A stretch of 64,000 bases of DNA from Planococcus soli. GTDB taxonomy: Bacteria > Bacillota > Bacilli > Bacillales_A > Planococcaceae. Shown piece after piece: positions 34,671 to 43,728 of the stretch (position 1 is its first letter; each line of letters starts with the position of its first letter). The stretch is taken from assembly GCF_016881065.1 (NCBI RefSeq), contig NZ_WXYN01000051.1, positions 682,001 to 746,000 of the forward strand. The letters run 5' to 3'. A program made the position numbers and the translations under genes. The notes below the pieces were generated by a model, which saw nothing but the letters and a program-made list of their open reading frames with translations, was not told the DNA's origin and did no database searches.

Positions 34671-35618
34671 ATGAAAAAAATTGGTGTATTAGCGATAGCG
34701 TTTTTGTTGATATTATTGGCAGCTTGCGGAAGTACGGAAGATGAGACTGTTGCTGGCAACGAGGAAGCGACTGATCAGGAAAGTTACACTGTCACCCATG
34801 CAATGGGGGAAACGACGATCGAAGGAGAACCACAACGTGTTGTCATATTGACAAATGAAGGAGTAGAAGCACTTCTGGCCATGGATGTTACACCGGTTGG
34901 CGCTGTCGAAGCCTTTACAGGAGATCAATGGTATGAACATGCCGCGGATCAGCTGAAAGATACACAGTCTGTTGGTACCGAAAGCGAGCCATCTTTAGAA
35001 GCCATTGCTGCTTTGGAACCTGATTTGATCATCGGAAACAAGATGAGGCAAGAACAAGTCTACGATCAGTTAAGCCAAATTGCGCCTACAGTTTTTGCGG
35101 AAAGCTTGCGCGGAGATTGGCAGGAAAATTTTGAACTGTATTCGAAAGCCATTAATAAAGAAGAAGTAGGGCAAGAAAAATTGGCTGAATATAATGAGCG
35201 TATCGAAGAGTTGAAAACTTCTTTAGGAGATCAAACACAACAGGAAGTTTCAATCGTCCGATTCATGGCAGGCGATGTACGTATTTACCATAAAGACTCA
35301 TTTTCTGGTGTAATCTTGGAGCAGCTTGGATTTGCGCGTCCTGAAGAACAAGATTTAGAGGACTTTGCAGAACGCGGCGTAACCAAAGAACGAATCCCGG
35401 CAATGGATGGCGATATTCTCTTCTACTTCACTTATGAAACAGGAGATAGCGAAGCGACAAAATTGGAAGAAGAATGGATCAATGATCCTTTATTCCAAAA
35501 CCTCGAAGTCGCAAAAGCAGATAAAATTTTTAAAGTTGATGATGTAATTTGGAATACAGCGGGTGGTTATCTGGCGGCTAATCTGATGCTCGATGATTTA
35601 GAAACGTATTTTGAATAA
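34671..35618 (+). CDS. yfiY: Iron-siderophore substrate-binding lipoprotein (YfiY-like)
   Basis: A 315-residue extracellular lipoprotein. Signal peptide VLAIAFLLILLAAC with lipobox LAAC ends at Cys19. The periplasmic-binding-protein fold of the FhuD/BtuF class is seen from RVVILTNEGVEALLAMD, the pivot SEPSLEAIAALEPDLII, and DILFYFTYET. It captures the ferric siderophore and delivers it to the two divergently encoded permeases. ATG 34671 follows AAAGGGAG. Same Fur box as the permeases. Confidence 0.92.
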   Translation: MKKIGVLAIAFLLILLAACGSTEDETVAGNEEATDQESYTVTHAMGETTIEGEPQRVVILTNEGVEALLAMDVTPVGAVEAFTGDQWYEHAADQLKDTQSVGTESEPSLEAIAALEPDLIIGNKMRQEQVYDQLSQIAPTVFAESLRGDWQENFELYSKAINKEEVGQEKLAEYNERIEELKTSLGDQTQQEVSIVRFMAGDVRIYHKDSFSGVILEQLGFARPEEQDLEDFAERGVTKERIPAMDGDILFYFTYETGDSEATKLEEEWINDPLFQNLEVAKADKIFKVDDVIWNTAGGYLAANLMLDDLETYFE

Positions 35619-35630
35619 GAAAGTAAGAAT

Positions 35631-35674
35631 GCCTGCGTTAAGACAGTCCAATACTGTCTGAGCGCAGGCTTTTT
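35631..35674 (+). terminator. Terminator of the binding-protein gene
   Basis: GCCTGCG/CGCAGGC outer stem with an inner GACAGT/ACTGTC stem, followed by TTTTT. Confidence 0.85.
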
Positions 35675-35822
35675 CAAAGCAATATGTATAAATGGAATGC
35701 AAATTATTCCCATAAATATTTACTTATTATGGTATGCAATCGTGTTATACTGATGATATGTCAGAAAACATACATAAATCACAATAGCGTTTAAAGTTTC
35801 CATCGATTGGAGGTATATAGAT

Positions 35823-37067
35823 TTGAAGCCGACTTTGAAAGAATGGAAAAAACCAGCTGTCTTGCTCGGCTCCTTAGGCATTGCCGGTGTCGGAGACTTT
35901 GTCTACTTGATCGCCATTAACATCATTGTTTATCAAATGACGGGGTCTGCAGTTGCTGTAGCTGGGTTATGGGTGATCAGCCCCTTGACTAATATAGCGA
36001 CGAAGTTTTGGACCGGCAGTTTTATTGATTACCGGAGCAAGAAAAAGATAGTATGGGTGACATTCATTTTAAGAGCGGCTTTGATTGCCTTGATTCCTTT
36101 CATGCCAAATTTAGCAGGTATTTACGCCATTCTCTTCCTACTAAGCATTGCCAAAGCGTTTTTTGGACCGGCTTCAATGACCTATGTGACGATGCTGGTC
36201 CCTTTGCAAAAACGAAAGCGATTCAACTCGCTGCGGTCCTTCACTTCTTCTGGTGCTTTTATCATCGGGCCCGCAATCGGAGGTTCACTTATTCTAATGA
36301 CCAATATCTATGTGACTTTATGGCTAAACGCCAGTTTCTTCCTGATTGCGGCCCTTCTTTTGGCCTTATTGCCGGAAACAGAAAAAAAACAGCAGGAAAA
36401 GATGCCTGCTTTGACGTTCCCACAAGTTGCAAAAGACTTTACGGTCGTATTGGATTTTATGGCAGAAAAGAAATATGTCTCTCTCATGTATGTGGGATTT
36501 TTGATAGTTATGATGTTTTCTTTTGCCATGGATGTCCAGGAAGTGGTTTTCATCCAAGAGGTGATCGGATTGTCCGAAGTGGATTACAGCCTGCTCATTA
36601 GTATCACAGGCATCGGGTCAGTGTGTGGTGCGCTGTTGCTCGCCATATTTGCCAATAAGATTTCCATCCGCAACATGATCGTCACCGGTTTGCTGATGAT
36701 GACGGCAGGTTATGTTATCTATGCGTTTTCCTGGTCGTTTGCATCGGTTACGATAGGTTTTGTCATCCTAGGGTTCTTTAACGTTTTTCTGAATGCAGGA
36801 ATTGCGACATTCTATCAAAACAATGTTCCTGTAGCCGTCATGGGAAGAGTGACGAGCATCTTTGGGTTGATTCAAAGTATTTTCCAGATTTTTTTCATTC
36901 TGGCGATCGGTTTCTTGGCAGACTGGATCTCATTAAAACTGACGATCGGCTCTCTTGCGGTCATCATGCTGATCACGGCTTTGCTGTATTCCATCGCTGT
37001 ATTGAATCCGAAGCATTCTAAATGGTATGAAGAGGATGAGGAGTTAATTAAAGAGAAGTTTGCCTAA
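35823..37067 (+). CDS. MFS transporter
   Basis: A 414-residue transporter with about twelve helices and a cytoplasmic loop rich in charged residues (PETEKKQQEKMP). The intracellular motif after helix 2 reads FIDYRSKKK, close to the MFS motif A. The class resembles macrolide/siderophore-type exporters (DHA3); direction and substrate are not known. The TTG at 35823 is preceded by GGAGG at 9 bases. It follows the siderophore cluster, so siderophore-related export is a guess, but it has its own promoter region and no visible Fur box. Confidence 0.87.
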   Translation: MKPTLKEWKKPAVLLGSLGIAGVGDFVYLIAINIIVYQMTGSAVAVAGLWVISPLTNIATKFWTGSFIDYRSKKKIVWVTFILRAALIALIPFMPNLAGIYAILFLLSIAKAFFGPASMTYVTMLVPLQKRKRFNSLRSFTSSGAFIIGPAIGGSLILMTNIYVTLWLNASFFLIAALLLALLPETEKKQQEKMPALTFPQVAKDFTVVLDFMAEKKYVSLMYVGFLIVMMFSFAMDVQEVVFIQEVIGLSEVDYSLLISITGIGSVCGALLLAIFANKISIRNMIVTGLLMMTAGYVIYAFSWSFASVTIGFVILGFFNVFLNAGIATFYQNNVPVAVMGRVTSIFGLIQSIFQIFFILAIGFLADWISLKLTIGSLAVIMLITALLYSIAVLNPKHSKWYEEDEELIKEKFA

Positions 37068-37103
37068 TGTAGGCTGATAACAGAAAGGTAGGCATGATGG
37101 CTA

Positions 37104-37643
37104 ATGGAGATAGACCAGCTAGATTTTTCCTCATTCCTTATACGGACGGCACACCTAAACGATGCTCACAACTTAGTTGAACTAAGGCTGCAGGTAGATG
37201 GGGAAACCGAAAATCTTGACAGGGAAAAAGGCGAAGCATACATAGATGAAGAGGGTTTTCGAAGCTTGATTGAAAAGGATGGGGCGAGTGGAAACAGCCT
37301 TTTTTTAGTCGCCGAGGAAAATGGACAGCTCGTTGCATTTTCCAGGTGTGCTGGAAGTGATTTAAAGAGGACTTTGCATCAAACTGAATTTGGCATCGCG
37401 GTGGTGAAAGCGTTTTGGGACCATGGAATTGGGCAAAACCTGCTAACTGAATCTATTCGATGGGCAGACGAGGTTGGCATCAGCAAGATAAGCTTGAAGG
37501 TTCTAGAAACCAACATTAAAGCAATCAACTTGTATAAAAAATACGGCTTTGAAGTAGAGGGGATTTTAAAGAAAGATAAACTTCTATCTGATGGCAACTA
37601 CTATAATACGGTTTTGATGGGTAGGATAAATGAAAACACATAG
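37104..37643 (+). CDS. GNAT family N-acetyltransferase
   Basis: A 179-residue acetyltransferase. The acetyl-CoA loop region is GIAVVKAFWDHGIGQNLLTE, and NIKAINLYKKYGFEVEG is the conserved C-terminal part. A RimL/PhnO-type activity toward small amines or proteins is possible. The gene lies 36 bases behind the MFS gene and may be co-transcribed. Two out-of-frame ATGs precede the chosen start at 37104. Confidence 0.87.
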   Translation: MEIDQLDFSSFLIRTAHLNDAHNLVELRLQVDGETENLDREKGEAYIDEEGFRSLIEKDGASGNSLFLVAEENGQLVAFSRCAGSDLKRTLHQTEFGIAVVKAFWDHGIGQNLLTESIRWADEVGISKISLKVLETNIKAINLYKKYGFEVEGILKKDKLLSDGNYYNTVLMGRINENT

Positions 37644-37719
37644 GGGATTTTGCATTTAGAACTATACTTCTATAAGAAGTTATAACGTTGCATGCAAGAA
37701 GGTTAGTAGAGGTGTAAAA

Positions 37720-38175
37720 GTGGAAATAGAAACTGGACGGTTAAAGATGATTTCATGTGACAGCGAATCGATCCGACTGATGAAGGACCAAAAGTATGAG
37801 AATGGCCCACAAGCAGCCAACCATGTAAAGGCACTTCTGGACGATCCATCTATAGATGGATGGGGAAGCTGGCTTGTGCTTCGAAAATCTGACGGTGTAA
37901 TACTTGGAGATGCAGGTTTTAAAGGAAAGCCAAATCCCGAGAAACAAGTTGAAATCGGCTATGGCTTCCTTGAATGTTATTGGGGAATGGGCTATGCGAC
38001 AGAAGCAGTCGAAGGGCTTTTGGACTGCGCATTTAAAGCGAATATGGTTGAAAAAGTAGTGGCAGAAACAGACCGAAACAACTCTGTATCTATTCGCGTG
38101 CTGAAAAAAGTGGGAATGGAAGAAACAAATGAACATGCAGACATGATTTATTGGCAATTAATCAGGCAGCGATAG
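37720..38175 (+). CDS. GNAT family N-acetyltransferase (RimJ/RimL-like)
   Basis: A 151-residue enzyme. MEIETGRLKMISCD is the usual RimL-type start, and YGFLECYWGMGYATEAVEGL is the acetyl-CoA-binding segment. The N-terminal substrate domain is shorter than in RimL. GTG 37720 follows GAGGTG at 5 bases. Target unknown. Confidence 0.86.
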   Translation: MEIETGRLKMISCDSESIRLMKDQKYENGPQAANHVKALLDDPSIDGWGSWLVLRKSDGVILGDAGFKGKPNPEKQVEIGYGFLECYWGMGYATEAVEGLLDCAFKANMVEKVVAETDRNNSVSIRVLKKVGMEETNEHADMIYWQLIRQR

Positions 38176-38202
38176 GACCGGATATCCGGTCCTTAATTAT
38201 TC

Positions 38203-38238
38203 TTGACATGCAACTATATGGTTGCTTATAATGGGGAT
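38203..38238 (+). promoter_or_regulatory. Promoter with central operator for the ArsR-type regulator
   Basis: TTGACA (38203-38208) and TATAAT (38227-38232) are 18 bases apart. The spacer contains the dyad GCAACTATATGGTTGC (38210-38225). Binding there would block the promoter, so the regulator is probably autorepressed. The -10 ends 6 bases before the ATG, so the transcript is leaderless or nearly so. Confidence 0.8.
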
Positions 38239-38514
38239 ATGAAGAATAAAGACGCAGTATTCAAAGCACTCAGTGACTCGACACGGCGGTTAATATTGGA
38301 CGAACTGTCCGAACGCAATGAAATGACTCTGTATGAATTGACGGTTCGCCTGATTACGAAACACCATCTTGCAATTACCAGGCAGGCAATCGCTAAGCAC
38401 CTCTCCATACTGGATGAAGCGGGGCTGGTAAAGTCTACAAAAAAGGGGAAGTACCGGGTGCTGACTTTCAATAAGGAACCTTTGGAAAACTTGCTGGAAG
38501 GCTGGATCAGGTAA
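38239..38514 (+). CDS. ArsR/SdpR-family transcriptional repressor
   Basis: A 91-residue winged-helix protein: VFKALSDSTRRLILDEL at the N-terminus, recognition helix ITRQAIAKHLSILDEAGLV, wing KGKYRVLTF. No metal-binding cysteines are present, so it is not a classical metal sensor. I use the ATG at 38239, because earlier ATGs fall inside the promoter. It precedes a glyoxalase-fold gene by 45 bases, a common pairing, so the two are likely one operon. Confidence 0.88.
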   Translation: MKNKDAVFKALSDSTRRLILDELSERNEMTLYELTVRLITKHHLAITRQAIAKHLSILDEAGLVKSTKKGKYRVLTFNKEPLENLLEGWIR

Positions 38515-38559
38515 GTAAAGGAGTAAGCGAACTAGCTTTAATAAAGGAGGCATATCAGA

Positions 38560-38946
38560 ATGAACATTATTGTGACCAGCTTATTTGTTGAAAATCAGGA
38601 TAAGGCTTTGGAGTTTTATTCGGGAACGCTTGGCTTTGTGAAAAAGCACGATATACCGATGGGAGAATTCAGGTGGATCACTGTTGTTTCACCGGACCAT
38701 CAACAGGGAACAGAGCTTGTGCTAGAACCGAACGTCCATCCAGCAGCTAGGGAGTATCAACAGAAAATTTTTGCGGAAGGTGTTCCCGCTACTATGTTTG
38801 GGGTGGAAGATGTTCAAAAAGAGTTCGAACGATTACTCGAACATGGTGTAAGCTTCACCATAGAGCCAACAGAAATGGGCAATGTTAAAATAGCTGTATT
38901 CGATGATACATGCGGCAATTTAATTCAAATTGCGCAAATGCTTTAA
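38560..38946 (+). CDS. VOC (glyoxalase/bleomycin resistance fold) family protein
   Basis: A 128-residue protein with the paired beta-alpha-beta-beta-beta fold: VTSLFVENQDKALEFYSGTL at the N-terminus and VKIAVFDDTCGNLIQIAQ at the C-terminus. The usual C-terminal metal ligand Glu is replaced by Gln (LIQI), so metal catalysis is doubtful, and a binding role is possible. ATG follows AAAGGAGG. Likely controlled by the ArsR-type gene upstream. Confidence 0.87.
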   Translation: MNIIVTSLFVENQDKALEFYSGTLGFVKKHDIPMGEFRWITVVSPDHQQGTELVLEPNVHPAAREYQQKIFAEGVPATMFGVEDVQKEFERLLEHGVSFTIEPTEMGNVKIAVFDDTCGNLIQIAQML

Positions 38947-38953
38947 ACGCACC

Positions 38954-38989
38954 AAAAAAACCGTTCTTCAGCTGAAGAACGGTTTTTTT
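38954..38989. terminator. Bidirectional terminator
   Basis: AAAAAACCGTTCTTCAGC pairs perfectly with its complement (the centre is CAGCTG), flanked by A and T runs on either side. It lies between converging genes. Confidence 0.88.
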
Positions 38990-38997
38990 GCAGCGAT

Positions 38998-39519
38998 TTA
39001 TAGTTTCTCCAAAACGTCATTTAGATTTCCCCATTCATATATCAACTCGTTCAGTGATTTTTCATCCCAGTTTATTTGGACAGTGTTCACCAGCTTCGCG
39101 CCATAATGTTCATAAAAATATCGTGTTTTATTGTCTTCCAGTACCTCTACGAAGATTCGGTTATAACCCAATCTTTTGAAATGAAGGAACAGCTCTTTCA
39201 ACAGCATTTTTCCAATGCCTTGTCCCTGGTATTCCTCAAATAAATAAATGGAAGTCAAATCACCAGATCTGTCCACCGTATTGGTGTCTCTTTTTGAAGC
39301 TGTGCCAAAGCCGACGATGTCGCCGCTATCAGTTTCTGCCACAACCACATACTCATCTTTTTCTCCAATGTTGTTTTCCCATAACGTTGTCCGTTTATCA
39401 TAAGACAAACTATCGAGATAACTGTTTGAAAAGATGCCTTTATAAGTCGTTCTCCAGCTATCTACGTGAACTTTTGCGACGGCGGAAGCATCATCTACTG
39501 TAGCTTTTCTAATATGCAT
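38998..39519 (-). CDS. GNAT family N-acetyltransferase
   Basis: A 173-residue acetyltransferase. MHIRKATVDDASAVAKVHVD is the typical opening and LFEEYQGQGIGKMLLKELF the acetyl-CoA loop. The ATG at 39519 follows GGAAGGATG; the frame extends 15 codons further without a ribosome site. Substrate unknown. A single-gene unit. Confidence 0.87.
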   Translation of the reverse strand: MHIRKATVDDASAVAKVHVDSWRTTYKGIFSNSYLDSLSYDKRTTLWENNIGEKDEYVVVAETDSGDIVGFGTASKRDTNTVDRSGDLTSIYLFEEYQGQGIGKMLLKELFLHFKRLGYNRIFVEVLEDNKTRYFYEHYGAKLVNTVQINWDEKSLNELIYEWGNLNDVLEKL

Positions 39520-39664
39520 CGTTTCATCCTTCCTGATTTTGTATGATTTAATAAATAATAACATACCTCCAATGCCTCAATAGTGCGTAGAGCTAGACCT
39601 TATTGAAAAAACTAAAAAAATATTTCAGCTTTAACGCACAAAAACCAACGGATTTGAATGTGAA

Positions 39665-39709
39665 AAAGAGGCTGCTGGAATTGAGCATTTCAAATCCAGC
39701 AGCCTCTTT
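39665..39709 (-). terminator. Terminator of the NorA-like gene
   Basis: AAAGAGGCTGCTGGA and its perfect complement, loop of 15 bases, then TTTTTCA on the minus strand. Confidence 0.82.
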
Positions 39710-39746
39710 AATTTGTTTTGACTAAAACACTTCGGGAAACACAAAG

Positions 39747-40931
39747 TCATATAATTGTTGCTTTTCCTTCTGAAAACGCAGGTCTTTTCCATACGTACGT
39801 CAAGGCAATGCCCACCGCTAAAACGACGGTGGCAAAATAGAACGGATAGTTCAAATCAATATCGAACAAGATGCCGCCAATGATCGGACCGAAAATATTG
39901 CCGATGCTCGTAAACATGGAGTTCATGCCCCCGGCAAATCCCTGCTCGTTTCCGGCAATTCGCGACAGATAGGTGGTGACAGCAGGACGCATTAAGTCAA
40001 AACCGACAAATACCACCATCGTGACCAGCAGAATCGACCAGTAGCTGGTAACCATCGTCATAGCGAATACAAGGACGGTTGAAACCAGTAAACTGTAGCG
40101 GATCAGACGGATTTCACCAAGCCATTGCGTCAGCCGGTTAAACAAGCCAATTTGGAAAATCACTCCGACAATGGCGCCGAGTGAAATGACAATGGCAATG
40201 TCTTTCGCGGTAAAGCTGAACTTATGGTCAACAAATAATGCAAACAACGACTCAAATGCCGCCAATCCGAATGATGAAATGAGGATGACCATAAAGGCGA
40301 TAAAGTACATTGGAGAAAAAACCCTTTTAAATCCTGATTTTGGCAGAGGCTGATGTTTTTCTTCCACTTCGTAATTCCGTTCCGGTTCTGTCAGAGTGAT
40401 GAGCGACAAAATGGTCGCAAACAAACCGAAAGCAGCTGCAAAGAAAAATGGAAGCCGGGTGCCAATATCGGCCAGGAAGCCGCCGATTCCCGGTCCGATA
40501 ATAAAGCCGGTGGATATTGCTGCAGACATATAGCCTAATGCCTTTGGCCGTGTACTGCTGGTTGTGATGTCCGCTATATAAGCGGTGACTGCCGGCATGA
40601 TAAAAGCGGCGCTAATTCCTCCCAAAATGCGTGAAAAGAACAGGATTTCCACAGTTTGCCCGAGACCGAAGAGCAGTTCGGAGATGCTGAAGATGAGCAG
40701 CCCGATGATGATCATCGGCTTGCGGCCAAAGCTGTCCACCAATCGGCCGGCAATAGGTGAAACAATGAGCTGAGCCAGAGCAAAAGCGGAAACCATATAC
40801 CCGACGACGGTTCCGGAAATGCCTAACTCGTTCATTATGGTTGGAGTGACTGGAATGACAAGCCCAATCCCTAAAAATGCAATAAATAGATTAAGCAGCA
40901 AGGTTGAAAGAACTAATTTGTTTGTTTTCAT
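39747..40931 (-). CDS. MFS multidrug efflux pump, NorA/Blt-like
   Basis: A 394-residue, twelve-helix exporter. LFIAFLGIGLVIPVTPTIM, motif A GRLVDSFGRKPMII and the antiporter motif C GFIIGPGIGGFLAD mark the DHA1 drug:H+ antiporters; similarity to NorA and Blt is high along helices 1-6. Expected to extrude quinolones, dyes or similar compounds. It lies 75 bases downstream of a TetR-type regulator on the same strand, and shares its promoter. Confidence 0.9.
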   Translation of the reverse strand: MKTNKLVLSTLLLNLFIAFLGIGLVIPVTPTIMNELGISGTVVGYMVSAFALAQLIVSPIAGRLVDSFGRKPMIIIGLLIFSISELLFGLGQTVEILFFSRILGGISAAFIMPAVTAYIADITTSSTRPKALGYMSAAISTGFIIGPGIGGFLADIGTRLPFFFAAAFGLFATILSLITLTEPERNYEVEEKHQPLPKSGFKRVFSPMYFIAFMVILISSFGLAAFESLFALFVDHKFSFTAKDIAIVISLGAIVGVIFQIGLFNRLTQWLGEIRLIRYSLLVSTVLVFAMTMVTSYWSILLVTMVVFVGFDLMRPAVTTYLSRIAGNEQGFAGGMNSMFTSIGNIFGPIIGGILFDIDLNYPFYFATVVLAVGIALTYVWKRPAFSEGKATII

Positions 40932-41006
40932 GTGGTGATCTCCTTATGGCAATCGTGCCTGGTGAATACTGAAAAAATTGTTGAAGTGACAAGAATCTTT
41001 CAAATC

Positions 41007-41585
41007 TTATCGAATCAAGCCACGCCAAAAAATGGGCCAAACAGCTTGAAGCCGCTGATTGTATTTTTCCATTCCGCTATAAACTAATTCATTCATGACT
41101 CCTTCGGTGATTGTCAAATAAGCCAAAGCCGCATTTGAAAAATCCTCGGAATGGAAAACCTTTTCATGGCGGTGCCTTTCACGCAGCAAACGGGTGAGAT
41201 GGCGATGCATTGTATCAAAAAAAGGATTGAATAATTTCCCGACTTCTGTTTCCAATTTCAGTGGTGGGAAATAGGCAACTCGTATGATAAATTTCATGCG
41301 TTCGTTGTCGCGGCTTTCTTTTGCGAGCCATTCAAAATACCCGAGCAACAGCGATTCCAAAGGCTCTTCCCGCATGGAATTAAAGTAAGCAGCCAATTGT
41401 GCTTTTAATGTATGGAGTGAATACTGTACAGCCGACAGGAATAAATCATCCTTGCCTTTGTAATGGGCATATATCGATGGTTTTTTTATGCCTACTTCGT
41501 CAGCAATTTTGCTGAGTGAAGCACCTTCATAGCCTTCTTTGGCAAAATGGCTGACTGCAGTTTGGAGTATAAGATTTGACTTCAT
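41007..41585 (-). CDS. TetR family transcriptional regulator
   Basis: A 192-residue repressor with the N-terminal HTH LSKIADEVGIKKPSIYAHYK and a helical ligand domain. It probably represses itself and the downstream MFS pump through the palindrome at 41597-41612, and releases DNA on binding a pump substrate. The ATG at 41585 follows GGAAGGTG. Confidence 0.9.
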   Translation of the reverse strand: MKSNLILQTAVSHFAKEGYEGASLSKIADEVGIKKPSIYAHYKGKDDLFLSAVQYSLHTLKAQLAAYFNSMREEPLESLLLGYFEWLAKESRDNERMKFIIRVAYFPPLKLETEVGKLFNPFFDTMHRHLTRLLRERHRHEKVFHSEDFSNAALAYLTITEGVMNELVYSGMEKYNQRLQAVWPIFWRGLIR

Positions 41586-41596
41586 AGTTTCACCTT

Positions 41597-41643
41597 CCTA
41601 ACGGTCGTTAGGTTATATTCTCATATACACATTAGTTTGTCAA
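41597..41643 (-). promoter_or_regulatory. Promoter and operator of the TetR-MFS operon
   Basis: On the minus strand TTGACA (complement of 41638-41643), 17 bases, GAATAT (complement of 41615-41620). CCTAACGGTCGTTAGG at 41597-41612 is a palindrome apart from its central two bases and lies over the start point, like other TetR operators of this type. Confidence 0.8.
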
Positions 41644-41747
41644 TCCTTACAAATGGGCCCAATTTTTGAAAATGCCCACAACCTATATGCGTTGAACTAA
41701 AGAAACTGGCTTTCACCCGACGCTTCGGACGCTCTGGGCATGGCACC

Positions 41748-41815
41748 CGCAAGAAGCCAGGAAAAGAACACCTGTCTTCTTGCTTTGCCTAGCCCTTGGA
41801 TGCGCCGGCGCTAAG
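41748..41815. repeat. Extragenic repeat, copy A
   Basis: This segment is about 75% identical by eye to 61707-61771. Shared blocks include GTCTTCTTGC, GCCTAGCC and TTGGA. GCAAGAAG and CTTCTTGC form an inverted repeat within it. The 20-kb distance and lack of coding sense suggest a dispersed non-coding element. Confidence 0.6.
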
Positions 41816-42141
41816 AAATCGATTGAATTCAAAGCAAGTCTCTGTTTTTCTACTGTAATCATAAAGATATGAAGCAAATCAGTGGAGACTCCCAAGGGAG
41901 CAGCGCAGCGATGCAGCGGCATACAAGAAATCCACTCGCACGTTTAGCCCGAGTCCGTTTTGAGCTTGGCAGCAGACACCGCGACGTCCTATCACACCGG
42001 CTGCATGACTGCATCCAGTTGGCCAGAAAGCGGAGCTGATTTGCGGAATATCAGCACGCGAGAAACATTAGTTCAACTTATATAGATCCGTTACTTTTTA
42101 GATGATTCGTTGAAGAAGTAGATTCACAAATAAAACAGAAA
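41816..42141. other. G+C-rich non-coding tail beside repeat copy A
   Basis: Contains GGAGACTCCCAAGGGAGCAG and GCGCAGCGATGCAGCGGC (about 41883-41920), phrases that I associate with dispersed elements in Bacillales genomes. No credible gene: open frames here lack ribosome sites and look like translated repeat DNA. Confidence 0.45.
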
Positions 42142-42183
42142 AAACGTCCACTCCAAACCTGTTAAAGGATGGAGTGGACGTTT
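42142..42183 (-). terminator. Terminator of the AIM24-type gene
   Basis: AAACGTCCACTCCA pairs with TGGAGTGGACGTTT around a 14-base loop, followed by TTT on the minus strand. Confidence 0.82.
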
Positions 42184-42245
42184 GTTATTTAAATTTCACG
42201 ATTTTACCTTTATGCAGTACATCAACCAATTGTGCTTCTAAAAAG

Positions 42246-43046
42246 TTATCTTCCTCCCAAAATGTCAAACAATCCACCTGCTGCACTGCCTTCACCTTGA
42301 GATCGTCCGGCAGGGTTTTGTGGAGCCGCCGCAAATACGCGGCTGGCCAAGCGGCTGAAAGGCATTGACTGGATCCAGACACTGCCCGGACCACGCAATG
42401 TGGCAAAGAATAGACCTTCACCGCCGAACAAGGCAGTCTTGATGCCAGGAACCGTTTCGATATTGTAATCGACATCCCCGGTCATGGCGACCAAGCAGCC
42501 GGTGTCAACGCGTAGGACTTCACCTTTTTGCAGATTTTTGCGGTAAATTGTGCCGCCAGCGTGGACAAAAGCCAGCCCGTCGCCTTCCAGTTTCTGCATG
42601 ATAAAACCCTCGCCGCCAAAAAATCCGGCTCCGAGTTTGCGCTGGAATTCAATGCCGATGGAAACTCCTTTGGCCGCTGCCAGGAATGAATCTTTTTGGC
42701 AGATGATTTTGCCGTTCAGCATGCTCAAGTCCATCGGAATAATCTTGCCGGGATAGGGCGCTGCGAAAGACACATGGCGTTTGCCGGTTCCTTTATTGGT
42801 AAATGCCGTCATGAATAGACTCTCACCTGTAATAACACGTTTACCGGCACTCATCAGTTTGCCCATCAATCCGCTGCCACCAGAACTTTTAGACCCGTCT
42901 CCAAAAATCGTTTCCATACTAATGCCATCTTCCATCATCATCAACGCGCCTGCTTCTGCAATCACAGTTTCAGAAGGGTCTAGTTCCACTTCCACAAACT
43001 GCATATCATCCCCGTGCAGTTTAAAGTCGATTTCGTGATTATTCAT
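42246..43046 (-). CDS. AIM24/TIGR00266 family protein
   Basis: A 266-residue protein of the AIM24 (formerly DUF124) family. Glycine-rich beta repeats are visible: [37 protein letters not shown] and [19 protein letters not shown]. The C-terminus is a low-complexity Ala/Gly tail. Bacterial members are of unknown function; the fold resembles tryptophan-RNA-attenuation-protein-like barrels. ATG 43046 follows GGAGGAATAAGG. Divergent to the cupin gene. Confidence 0.88.
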   Translation of the reverse strand: MNNHEIDFKLHGDDMQFVEVELDPSETVIAEAGALMMMEDGISMETIFGDGSKSSGGSGLMGKLMSAGKRVITGESLFMTAFTNKGTGKRHVSFAAPYPGKIIPMDLSMLNGKIICQKDSFLAAAKGVSIGIEFQRKLGAGFFGGEGFIMQKLEGDGLAFVHAGGTIYRKNLQKGEVLRVDTGCLVAMTGDVDYNIETVPGIKTALFGGEGLFFATLRGPGSVWIQSMPFSRLASRVFAAAPQNPAGRSQGEGSAAGGLFDILGGR

Positions 43047-43163
43047 CCTTATTCCTCCTCGGTCAAAACGGTATTTTTGATATATAATGGATACGTCTAA
43101 AGAGATAGAAAGTTTCATTAATTTATAGCTGTAAAAAATTAATTAGAAATGGAGAGGGAAGCG

Positions 43164-43652
43164 ATGAATGCAGAAGATTGGATCACTCATTTGGATATGG
43201 CAGCACATCCGGAAGGCGGGTACTTTAAACAGTCTTTCGTTTCGCCCGAAAAAATCCGCCTAACGACACATCCAGCAGAGCGGAACTTGTACACCAGCAT
43301 TTACTTTTTGCTGCGCTCACAGGACATTTCCCATTTCCACCGGCTGAAATCAGATGAGCTGTGGTATTTTCATATGGGCAGCGCTGTTACAGTGCATATT
43401 TTGGATGCGGAGGGAAATTACCGGGCTGAAAAGTTAGGGCTGGATTTGACTGCAGGAGAACGTCCGCAGGTGCTGGTCGAAAAAGGCAGCATTTTCGGTT
43501 CGACAGTGGACGCAGAAGATACATTTTCATTGGTGGGCTGCATGGTTTCACCGGGCTTTGACTTTGCTGATTTCGAATTATTGCGGCAGGCTGAACTGCT
43601 CCTACGCTATCCTGAACAGGAAAAGATCATCAAGAAGCTTGCTTACGAATAA
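43164..43652 (+). CDS. Cupin domain protein (DUF985 type)
   Basis: A 162-residue cupin of the DUF985/YML079W type: HPEGGYFKQSF at the start, TSIYFLLRSQDISHFHRLKS with the FHRL metal-region histidine, DELWYFHMGS, and VGCMVSPGFDFADFEL near the end. Function in bacteria is unknown; a sugar-nucleotide epimerase-like or ligand-binding role is possible. ATG 43164 is preceded by GAGAGGGAAGCG. Confidence 0.87.
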   Translation: MNAEDWITHLDMAAHPEGGYFKQSFVSPEKIRLTTHPAERNLYTSIYFLLRSQDISHFHRLKSDELWYFHMGSAVTVHILDAEGNYRAEKLGLDLTAGERPQVLVEKGSIFGSTVDAEDTFSLVGCMVSPGFDFADFELLRQAELLLRYPEQEKIIKKLAYE

Positions 43653-43728
43653 ATTCCCCGTACTCTATCGGACGCTAGGGAAAAATGCTAGACTTATGGA
43701 AGACAAAGCAAAAGGGTGAGGGAGAAAA

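Noticed and set aside
41713-41922. 69-codon minus-strand frame in the repeat patch
   Set aside because: It is translated repeat DNA without a ribosome site.
19385-42081. Shared 14-mer TTAGTTCAACTTAT at 19385 and 42068
   Set aside because: A repeated 14-mer is expected several times by chance in AT-rich DNA of this length, and flanks do not match.
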